Source: Planctomycetota bacterium
GTDB lineage: Bacteria; Planctomycetota; Phycisphaerae; WQYP01
Assembly (NCBI GenBank): GCA_021780285.1
Contig: JAJXZA010000393.1
Coordinates: forward strand, 1-5,327
DNA length: 5,327 nt
Reading direction: 5' to 3'
The position numbers and the translations under genes were made by a program. The notes beneath the pieces are model-generated. The model was not told the DNA's origin. It searched no databases and was given only the letters and a program-made list of their open reading frames with translations. Positions 1 through 5,275 of the stretch are shown here, one piece after another; within the stretch, counting starts at the first letter, position 1, and each line of letters begins with the position of its first letter.

Positions 1-1806
1 GCCCGACACGTTCAGTTGCGGCGCCGACCAGGGGATGAGGACATGATGGACTCGGCCAAAAAGCACTTGAGCTACGGCGCGATGGAGCAACCTAGACCAA
101 GCCTGGGGTGTAATGGCGGCGAGATGTTGGGTATGAGTTCGGTCGAGCAGCGAGCGGAGCGCCGAGGATTCGCCGGGCGGTGCTATGACGGTGAATCGCA
201 AGCGGCGATCTTTAATAATCTGTGTCCATGCGGATATATTTAAGTTGGGTATCTGACCATCGGTAAGCATTATAAGCATGCTGCCGACTGGAGCGACCCG
301 GCGTATAACCGGCAACGCAGTATCCGGATTGGTAGGACCTGTGGGCAGAACCCGCTGCTGCAGTTGAACCACTGCCGCATGAAAGGCGGCTGGGCTCCCC
401 TTGAATAACATTTGAGCATGATCGCTGAACGCCACAACGTTAATGGTGGAGTTGTGCGGGAGTAATTGGGCTGCGACGGCGGCGCTGTGAAGCGCCAAGC
501 CAAAGCGCGATGCTCCACCACTCAATGCGACATGAGACGCCATTGAACCACTGGCATCAAACAGAAATGTTATGGAAACAGGCGGCGGCTTTGGCGGCGC
601 GGACGCCAGCGGCGAGATGCGCTCCAGCCGCCATTGTAACGCCGGCTGGTCCAGGGAATTCTGCATAGCATAGCCACCTGGTCCGAAGGCTTGATGGCCG
701 CCATAAAGTACCAGTCCCGTGCCTTGATTGCTTACCGCATGGGCCAGCGCACGGGCGCTGCCGGTGGGGAATGCTTGCTTGGGCATATTGTACAATACAA
801 ATATGCCATAATCTTGCGTGATTTGTGGGAGTAAAAGCTTCTGCGGTGAGAGATAGTCAGCTGCCGCAAGAGCCGAGGGTAAATGTTTGGGGCGATGCAC
901 AGATACAATAGCGAGTCGCAGTGGCCTATCGGGCGGCAGATCAATGGCTGCGACGTCATCCTGTGGCCAGGGATCATGCGTAACAAGGCGAAGGCTGTAG
1001 TGATAGAGTCTGCCGGTACTTACATTTCCACCGAAAAATATGATGCTTTTTGCGCCAGTGCCTCGGAACACAAGGCGTTGCCCGGCGATTGCGGTTGAAT
1101 TGCGCCAGAGCTGCAATCCACAGTCTAAAGGGCCTGTGGCCTGAATTGTCGCGGTTAGCGTGACTGTGCGATGCCCTGCAGATGCAGGTTGTGTCGTTAC
1201 GTGTAATGCTATGATGCCGGCATCAGGTTGTGGTGGTGCTGCTATGGTAACGGCCAGCGAATGCGGCGGCGAGGATACCTTTGGCCAGCGGCCCACCCCT
1301 GAGGCAAAGAGCCAACGAGCGAAATGCCGCCATGTGGGAGGCTCCCATGCAAGGGCGGCGGCAATGTTGGTTCGCCGGGACGGGCTTGCCTGCCAGGCGG
1401 CAGTGGGAATATACAGGCCTTTAAGACTTGTGGGAGCGTTAAATGGATGCACGGTTCGATCAAAGGGCACGAGCCAAACTTTGGCATCATGAGGAAGCCT
1501 GCGTGTCAGCGTCCGGATGAGCCAGGAAGATCGCGTCCAAGGCGAGCCAAGAGTATTAGGAGAAAGCTCGACCAGAACAACGATTTTTTTGACAGGCGGC
1601 GTCGGCCAATTAACAAAGGGGCGGGCCAATGCCAGCAGCAACGCTGTGGCGGCCATTAACGGCAATACCGCCTCGCCTGCCGCATAGCGTGGCCGACGGC
1701 GCGCCAGCCACCGCATCGTAAGAACTAGAACGATAAGCGCCGCTGCGGGCACAAGGTAGAATGAATCGCGACAGAATAGTGCGGCAGCCGGTATCATAAT
1801 CGGCAT
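1..1806 (-). CDS. VWA / GATase-like membrane protein, C-terminus cut by window edge
   Basis: This frame reads without a stop from ATG 1806 to the window edge (602 residues). Two hydrophobic segments (about 17-33 and 47-62) with a basic RRRPR loop between them form a BatA-like N-terminus. Residues about 74-170 resemble a VWA fold without metal ligands: ELSPN stands where DxSxS is expected, although RRTNIAAAL keeps the usual TNxxxAL helix. An Ig-like beta-rich stretch (about 183-290) follows. Then comes a glutamine-amidotransferase-like segment (about 296-398) with LVLYGGHQAFGPGGYA and no visible catalytic cysteine. A second VWA domain (about 411-545) has a full MIDAS: D417/S419/S421, T492 and D516 in LTDGQ. 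The role is unknown; the architecture suggests a membrane-anchored divalent-metal-dependent protein-binding module. ATG 1806 is preferred over ATG 1797 because AGGCGG lies a few bases upstream. Most of the Ig-like call is inference; the domain order and C-terminal MIDAS are directly visible. Confidence 0.85.
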   Translation of the reverse strand, partial: MPIMIPAAALFCRDSFYLVPAAALIVLVLTMRWLARRRPRYAAGEAVLPLMAATALLLALARPFVNWPTPPVKKIVVLVELSPNTLGSPWTRSSWLIRTLTRRLPHDAKVWLVPFDRTVHPFNAPTSLKGLYIPTAAWQASPSRRTNIAAALAWEPPTWRHFARWLFASGVGRWPKVSSPPHSLAVTIAAPPQPDAGIIALHVTTQPASAGHRTVTLTATIQATGPLDCGLQLWRNSTAIAGQRLVFRGTGAKSIIFFGGNVSTGRLYHYSLRLVTHDPWPQDDVAAIDLPPDRPLRLAIVSVHRPKHLPSALAAADYLSPQKLLLPQITQDYGIFVLYNMPKQAFPTGSARALAHAVSNQGTGLVLYGGHQAFGPGGYAMQNSLDQPALQWRLERISPLASAPPKPPPVSITFLFDASGSMASHVALSGGASRFGLALHSAAVAAQLLPHNSTINVVAFSDHAQMLFKGSPAAFHAAVVQLQQRVLPTGPTNPDTALPVIRRVAPVGSMLIMLTDGQIPNLNISAWTQIIKDRRLRFTVIAPPGESSALRSLLDRTHTQHLAAITPQAWSRLLHRAVAQVLFGRVHHVLIPWSAPQLNVSG

Positions 1807-1913
1807 GTTACCGCCTGCGGGCGAGTCGCTCCAACGAGCCGTCGGAACGATGCCCGGCGGGGACGGGGGCTGTCGCGTGATGAGATAGATTCTGTAATGC
1901 AGAAAGATGACTT
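1807..1913. promoter_or_regulatory. Divergent intergenic region with a 5-bp dyad
   Basis: This 107-bp gap separates the minus-strand VWA gene from the plus-strand RidA gene and should hold both promoters. On the plus strand, TGTAAT at 1893-1898 is a fair -10 (5/6), but the box 17 bp upstream (CTGTCG, 1870-1875) is poor. That hexamer lies inside the dyad TTCTG-TAATG-CAGAA (1890-1904), which could be an operator. Transcription from it would start about 1905, leaving almost no leader before ATG 1914. No convincing promoter was seen on the minus strand. Confidence 0.3.
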
Positions 1914-2402
1914 ATGAAATCAACGATTGCGGAGAATCTGGCGAGGCTAAATATCGTACTGGGGACTGTTCCTAAGCCGATCGCATCTTATATTCCCTTT
2001 TGTACTTCCGGCAATATAGCCATCATCAGCGGGCAACTTCCAAGCATAGACGGCAAACTCAAATATATCGGCGCTACACCCACGGTGGTATCGCTTGAGG
2101 ACGCCCGAGCGGCGGCGCGACTGGCAGCGATCAATTGTGTTGCTATTTTATTTGAAGCGTGTGGCCGCGATTGGGCGAATTTGCGGTGTGTGCTAAGGCT
2201 TGGAGTGTTTGTGAACTGTGCGGCGGAGTTTCAACAGCAATCGCAGGTGGCAAACGGCGCCAGCGATTTGCTGGTAGAAATATTTGGGGATCAGGGCAAA
2301 CATGCTCGCGCGGCGGTGGGCGTATCAAGTTTGCCGCTGGGCGCAACCGTGGAGGTTGAAATGATGGCCGAGATAGCAACTTTGCTGAATGGCGGCAATT
2401 AG
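1914..2402 (+). CDS. RidA (YjgF/YER057c/UK114) family protein
   Basis: This 162-residue protein belongs to the longer RidA-like branch of about 150-160 residues. Its recognisable blocks are KPIASYIPF (21-29), SGNIAIISGQLP (32-43), DGKL (46-49), the NGASDLLVEIFG segment (114-125) and HARAAVGVSSLPLGATVEVE (130-149). R132 aligns with the substrate-carboxylate-binding arginine of E. coli RidA (Arg105). Canonical RidA is a small cytosolic trimer that hydrolyses reactive enamines and imines made by PLP enzymes. Members of this longer branch are less well characterised, so deaminase activity here is inferred only from the retained arginine. The family N-terminus matches an ATG 1914 start, but there is no clear Shine-Dalgarno sequence (only AGAAAG upstream). 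The gene is divergent from the VWA gene and lies 133 bp before thioredoxin, which has its own promoter. Confidence 0.9.
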   Translation: MKSTIAENLARLNIVLGTVPKPIASYIPFCTSGNIAIISGQLPSIDGKLKYIGATPTVVSLEDARAAARLAAINCVAILFEACGRDWANLRCVLRLGVFVNCAAEFQQQSQVANGASDLLVEIFGDQGKHARAAVGVSSLPLGATVEVEMMAEIATLLNGGN

Positions 2403-2442
2403 CAGCGCCGCGGTGGAACCACAGGGGGTGGGATTTGGGAGT

Positions 2443-2471
2443 TTGACATTGCCTACGGCAGTTTTTAGGAT
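2443..2471 (+). promoter_or_regulatory. Sigma-70-like promoter for thioredoxin
   Basis: A perfect TTGACA (2443-2448), a 17-bp spacer and TAGGAT (2466-2471, 4/6 to TATAAT) form a good promoter in the gap after the RidA gene. The predicted start near 2478 gives a leader of about 58 nt before ATG 2536. The spacer holds a small dyad, TGCC-TAC-GGCA, which may be chance. Confidence 0.6.
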
Positions 2472-2488
2472 TGAGTCGTAACCTTCGG

Positions 2489-2517
2489 GCTGTTCGCATG
2501 GTGCGAACGAGCTTTTT
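2489..2517 (+). terminator. Intrinsic-terminator-like hairpin in the thioredoxin leader
   Basis: GTTCGCA (2492-2498) and TGCGAAC (2502-2508) pair perfectly around a 3-nt loop. GCT (2489-2491) and AGC (2510-2512) extend the stem past one bulged G. The run TTTTT (2513-2517) follows directly. This is the form of a Rho-independent terminator. It ends only 5 nt before the thioredoxin GAGGAG and lies downstream of the promoter at 2443-2471. It may end RidA transcription, attenuate thioredoxin, or both. Confidence 0.55.
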
Positions 2518-2535
2518 GGTTTGAGGAGTTTTGCG

Positions 2536-2880
2536 ATGGCAAACGAAAGCGTACTACAATTTACCGATAGCAATTTTCAGCAAGAGGTCTTGAGTTCATC
2601 GGAACCGGTTCTCGTTGATTTTTGGGCGGAGTGGTGTGGCCCATGTCGAATGCTGGCTCCCACTATTGACGAACTCGCTTTGGAATACAAAGGCCGCATC
2701 AAAGTAGGCAAGGTAGATACCGATGCCAACCACGACACGGCTATTAAGTATAATATCAACTCCATTCCGACAATCATCCTTTTTGACCGGGGGCAGATTG
2801 TGCGTCGTTTTGTGGGCGTGATGCCCAAGCGGGAATTTAAGACCGCAATGGATGCGTTGGTTTCTGCGGTTCGCTGATGC
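2536..2880 (+). CDS. trxA: Thioredoxin
   Basis: The protein has 114 residues or fewer, the normal thioredoxin length, and is a single cytosolic domain without a signal peptide. The redox motif is WCGPC (W33, C34, G35, P36, C37), preceded by VLVDFWAEW. The buried aspartate D28 and the cis-proline P78 in INSIPTIILF are present, with the C-terminal GQIVRRFVGV strand. The family reduces protein disulfides using electrons from thioredoxin reductase; no reductase gene is in the window. ATG 2536 is chosen because GAGGAG (2523-2528) lies 7 nt upstream. An in-frame TTG at 2521 would put that ribosome site inside the gene. All canonical residues are intact. The only oddity is the terminator-like hairpin between its promoter and its start. 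The last sense codon is CGC at 2872-2874 and the stop TGA is at 2875-2877, so the gene body ends about 2877. Confidence 0.95.
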
Positions 2881-2882
2881 AT

Positions 2883-2925
2883 CTGTCGCTCGGCTCAAAG
2901 CGGGCGGCACTTCGATTAGCGACGG
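2883..2925. repeat. 8-bp imperfect inverted repeat after thioredoxin
   Basis: CTGTCGCT (2883-2890) can pair with AGCGACGG (2918-2925), with one G-U pair and a 27-nt loop. It begins a few bases after the thioredoxin stop. There is no strong T-run after it (only GGTTTGGG), so it is at most a weak terminator or mRNA 3'-end structure. The rest of the gap up to 2987 shows no gene. Confidence 0.3.
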
Positions 2926-2987
2926 TTTGGGCGTGCACAGCGAGTGGCATTTGGCAAAGGCAACGCGCAAATAGGCAGATTATTGTC

Positions 2988-3015
2988 TTGACAGCAATAA
3001 GGCGGGCTTTATCAT
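2988..3015 (+). promoter_or_regulatory. Strong sigma-70-like promoter, apparently giving a leaderless mRNA
   Basis: A perfect TTGACA (2988-2993), a 16-bp spacer and TATCAT (3010-3015, 5/6) make the best promoter in the window. Only 7 nt separate the -10 box from ATG 3023, so transcription should start at or within a base or two of the start codon. The -35 lies in a small dyad, TGTC-TT-GACA (2984-2993). Confidence 0.65.
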
Positions 3016-3022
3016 TTTGACT

Positions 3023-3304
3023 ATGAACAAGCTCTTAAAAATCAGCTCGCAGCGGCATGCCGCAGCGAGCGTAAGGCCAATAGCGGGCCGCAACCGCAGT
3101 TTGTATTTTGCGGGGCTTGGGGCGGCGGCGACAAGTCTGCTGTTGGCGGGAGTTTGCCAGGCACAGATCAAAAAATTGGCGCCAGAGTATCCTAAAATAG
3201 GCAAGCTTAACGGGCATATGCCCCCATACTTGTTGGGCGCACTGCTATTTTTTGTGATTGTGCTGGTGGCGTTCCGCAGCGCTCGCCGCAGCAAGCAATC
3301 GTAA
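3023..3304 (+). CDS. Small two-hydrophobic-segment envelope protein, unknown function
   Basis: This 93-residue protein matches no family I recognise. A basic N-terminus (residues 1-26, several K/R) is followed by a hydrophobic stretch (27-44) ending in GVCQAQ, a plausible signal-peptidase-I site after A47. There is no proper lipobox, because valine precedes the cysteine. A short polar segment (48-66) leads to a second hydrophobic helix (about 68-84) and a basic tail, RSARRSKQS. If the first segment is cleaved, the product is a type I anchored peptide with about 20 residues outside the membrane; if not, a hairpin of two membrane helices. Start ATG 3023 has no Shine-Dalgarno sequence and lies where transcription should begin. 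An in-frame TTG 3017 sits too near the -10 box to be likely. A strong dedicated promoter favours a real gene. Confidence 0.65.
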   Translation: MNKLLKISSQRHAAASVRPIAGRNRSLYFAGLGAAATSLLLAGVCQAQIKKLAPEYPKIGKLNGHMPPYLLGALLFFVIVLVAFRSARRSKQS

Positions 3305-3407
3305 AACCCATGAGGTGGCCGCAGGTTCGGTCCGCGGTTACAATCTGGAAAATGGTGTTCTGGTTAATGCCAGCTTTGTCCTTTTTTTTTTGAAGGAGGC
3401 AAAACCG
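3305..3407 (+). promoter_or_regulatory. Gap with T10 tract and strong Shine-Dalgarno
   Basis: No promoter stands out in this 103-bp gap. CTGG-TTAATG-CCAG (3360-3373) is a weak 4-bp hairpin followed by T-rich sequence. An uninterrupted run of ten T (3382-3391) directly precedes AAGGAGG (3393-3399), which sits 8 nt before ATG 3408 and fixes that start. The hairpin plus T-run could terminate the upstream transcript weakly; the U-run could instead act as a ribosomal-protein-S1-type enhancer. Confidence 0.4.
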
Positions 3408-3698
3408 ATGACGTTGAAACGATGGGCTATCGTAGCGATGGTGGTTGTGAACCTGTCCCTGGTGGGCATGTTGATTGCGCGGCTTCATACGCCTGCGGCC
3501 AAGGCACAGGTAGGCGGTGGGGGGCATTTTCTCTTTGCTGCCGGCAATACCGGGCAGTATGCGGTTTTGTGGGTTTTGGATGCCGATAAAGGATTGCTGT
3601 CAGGGGTCTTGACATCAGAAAGTGATCCGAAGTTTCAGTCATTTACGCAAGCAACCAGCGTAGCGCAGGCGATTCGCCGGATTCGCGCTCGGCAGTAA
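3408..3698 (+). CDS. Small signal-anchored/secreted protein, 96 aa, paralogue of the next gene
   Basis: The family is not recognised. ATG 3408 is set by a near-perfect AAGGAGG 8 nt upstream, although the frame stays open further 5'. The N-terminus MTLKRW, a hydrophobic core (about 7-24) and TPAAKA then Q34 suggest Sec export with cleavage after A33, or retention as an N-terminal anchor. The exported part (about 63 residues) has a glycine run, a strand pair HFLFAAG ... YAVLWVLDADKGLLSGVL, and a basic end RRIRARQ. The order of strand, turn, strand with a D-x-x-x-G-L turn recurs in the downstream 96-residue protein. It resembles, from memory, small planctomycete exported proteins with a single propeller-blade-like motif, but no function can be given. 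Confidence 0.75.
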   Translation: MTLKRWAIVAMVVVNLSLVGMLIARLHTPAAKAQVGGGGHFLFAAGNTGQYAVLWVLDADKGLLSGVLTSESDPKFQSFTQATSVAQAIRRIRARQ

Positions 3699-3772
3699 TT
3701 TTATCGGTATTAAATCGGACGTATTGCGACGCATGGATATGCTGTTGCGGATCAATGAAAAGGAAGTACACC

Positions 3773-4063
3773 ATGAAACGTGATTCTCTGATACTGGCGG
3801 TTTTAGCTACATCAGCGGTTGTTTTGGCGATTGGAGTGTTTTTATTCCGGAGCGGCAGCACTCCAGTGCGAGCGGACATGTTAAGCACCAATGGCGACTA
3901 CACGCTGATTACCGAAAGCCCCAGCCGCGCGATAGCGGATCAACTTACGGTTATTGACAATCGGCATGGGCTTGTGCTTTTTTACCGGCTTATGAACAAC
4001 CAGATCGTACTGGAAAACTACGTTAACCTTCTTGGCCGCTTTAACCCGCAACCTTTGCGTTAA
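3773..4063 (+). CDS. Small signal-anchored/secreted protein, 96 aa, second copy
   Basis: Exactly the same length as the preceding gene and of the same design. It has MKRDS, a hydrophobic core (about 6-25), a likely signal-peptidase site after A34 (PVRA then D35), then NGDYTLITE and LTVIDNRHGLVLFYRL. The pattern G-[DH]-[YF] followed about 16-20 residues later by L-x-V-[IL]-D-x-x-x-G-L is shared with the upstream protein. Direct identity is low, so this is an old duplication or a shared fold. ATG 3773 is preferred because AAAAGGAAG (3758-3766) is correctly spaced; ATG 3755 in the same frame would place that site inside the gene. The gap to the previous gene is 74 bp and to bioB about 45 bp, so joint transcription with bioB is possible. 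Function unknown. Confidence 0.75.
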   Translation: MKRDSLILAVLATSAVVLAIGVFLFRSGSTPVRADMLSTNGDYTLITESPSRAIADQLTVIDNRHGLVLFYRLMNNQIVLENYVNLLGRFNPQPLR

Positions 4064-4082
4064 AACGATGATGCAGCGTAAC

Positions 4083-4103
4083 GGGCAAAGCATCGCTTTG
4101 GCC
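4083..4103 (+). promoter_or_regulatory. Hairpin just upstream of bioB
   Basis: CAAAGC (4086-4091) and GCTTTG (4095-4100) pair perfectly around ATC; GG/CC extend the stem past one mismatch. There is no T-run, so it is not a terminator. It occupies the place where a Shine-Dalgarno for ATG 4109 would be expected, and none is visible. It could limit bioB translation, or mean that the true start is further downstream. Confidence 0.35.
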
Positions 4104-4108
4104 GTCGC

Positions 4109-5245
4109 ATGGCCGCATGGGAGTGTAAATTGCTACAGCAGGTTCAATCTATGGCCGAGCGCGTGCTCGGCGGCGAGCTTATAGGCCGGCAGGACGCCCA
4201 AAGGCTCATCGAGGTGACGGGCGATGACCTGCCGGACTTGTTTTATTGGGCAAACAAAATACGTATTGGCTTCAAAGGTCGCAAGATCAGGTTTTGTGCG
4301 ATTGTAGCCGCCAAGGTTGGTGGATGTTCTGAAGATTGCAAGTTCTGCGCGCAGTCGTCGCATTATCAGACAGCGGTAGAGGGTCAGAGCAAACTGACCG
4401 ATCAACAGATACTTGATTCAGCGGAGCATGCCGGTTTGGTGGGGGCGGACAGCTTCGGCATTGTTAATTCCGGTCGCGGTCCGACACGCCAAGAGCTTGA
4501 AACGTGGATTGGCCCGCTGCTGCAAAAAATAGCGAAACAAGGCAAAACACGAGCCTGCGCCACCCTGGGGGCGCTTACGCCCGAGACGGCCAGCTTTCTT
4601 TATGAAAGCGGCGTACGGCGCGTCAACCATAATCTTGAGACGAGCGAGCGTTTTTATCCCGAAATTGTTTCAACACACCCGTATAGCGAACGATTAAATA
4701 CCCTCAAAACAGCCAAGCAAGCCGGGTTGTCTCTTTGCTCGGGCGGCATATTTGGCATGGGTGAAAGCTGGCAGGATCGTCTGGATATGGTCTTCACGCT
4801 CCGCGATTTGGGCGTTGACGTAATGCCGATCAATTTTCTCAATGCTATTGCCGGAACGCCCTTGTCCGGTCAGGAAAAACTTGCTCCGATGGAATGCCTG
4901 AAGATCATCAGTGTGTGTCGTTTTATTTTTCCGGGAGTAGAGCTCAAAGTCGCCGGCGGACGCGAGGTTTGTCTGCGCGACCTGCAGAGCTGGATTTTCT
5001 TTGCCGGCGCCGACAGCACCATGATCGGTAATTATCTGACGACTTACGGTCGCACGCCAGAGTTGGACCATCAGATGGTACGAGACCTTGGGCTTTCTTG
5101 GGATGTTTACGAGGATGGGCCCGTAGCGCCGAGCAGTGAGCATCCGAAAATATCGCGGGTAAGCCATACCGGCAAATTCAACATTCCAATCGTTTATGAG
5201 AGTGAAGTTGCGGTGGATGAATCGGTCCTGCCGACTCACGCGTAA
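4109..5245 (+). CDS. bioB: Biotin synthase, radical SAM, with atypical auxiliary-cluster ligands
   Basis: BioB is a cytosolic enzyme that inserts sulfur into dethiobiotin to form biotin. The radical-SAM [4Fe-4S] motif is CSEDCKFC (C73, C77, C80). NHNLETS (173-179), CSGGIFGMGE (210-219), PINFL (240-244) and GGREVCLRDLQ (283-293) are typical family blocks. Of the four [2Fe-2S] ligands in E. coli BioB, C150, C210 and R285 correspond to Cys128, Cys188 and Arg260. The Cys97 position is glycine (G117 in DSFGIVNSGRG). An extra cysteine, C63 in RFCAIV, lies where E. coli has Ser43. The protein is 378 residues, with about 46 beyond the usual end near LGLSWD. The start is uncertain: ATG 4109 lacks a Shine-Dalgarno; TTG 4130 has GGGAG 6 nt upstream; ATG 4151 has a weak AGG. 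No other bio gene is in the window. Confidence 0.95.
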   Translation: MAAWECKLLQQVQSMAERVLGGELIGRQDAQRLIEVTGDDLPDLFYWANKIRIGFKGRKIRFCAIVAAKVGGCSEDCKFCAQSSHYQTAVEGQSKLTDQQILDSAEHAGLVGADSFGIVNSGRGPTRQELETWIGPLLQKIAKQGKTRACATLGALTPETASFLYESGVRRVNHNLETSERFYPEIVSTHPYSERLNTLKTAKQAGLSLCSGGIFGMGESWQDRLDMVFTLRDLGVDVMPINFLNAIAGTPLSGQEKLAPMECLKIISVCRFIFPGVELKVAGGREVCLRDLQSWIFFAGADSTMIGNYLTTYGRTPELDHQMVRDLGLSWDVYEDGPVAPSSEHPKISRVSHTGKFNIPIVYESEVAVDESVLPTHA

Positions 5246-5275
5246 TTATTAAATTTGGCTAGTCGGAGGGCTCGC

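Noticed and set aside
16..243. Short plus-strand frame at the left edge
   Set aside because: Antisense to the C-terminal VWA domain; no motif and no Shine-Dalgarno.
296..1000. Active glutamine amidotransferase in the minus-strand protein
   Set aside because: The GATase-like segment has no visible nucleophilic cysteine or catalytic triad; only the fold-type FGPGGY motif is present.
1160..1659. Plus-strand open frames of about 110 residues inside the left third
   Set aside because: They run antisense to the coherent VWA/GATase-like gene, show no domain or ribosome site, and have low-complexity, Arg/Gly/Ala-rich translations typical of shadow frames.
2143..2499. 118-residue minus-strand frame over the RidA 3' half
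   Set aside because: Antisense to conserved RidA motifs; Pro/Arg-rich shadow translation.
2883..2925. Inverted repeat as the thioredoxin terminator
   Set aside because: Stem is real on paper, but the loop is 27 nt and no T-run follows, so it is listed only as a repeat.
3258..3407. Upstream extension of the first 96-residue gene
   Set aside because: The frame is open but overlaps the end of the previous gene, and the strong AAGGAGG places the start at 3408, right before a signal-type N-terminus.
4694..5239. 181-residue minus-strand frame within bioB
   Set aside because: Opposite strand of a clear bioB coding sequence; its translation shows no family features.
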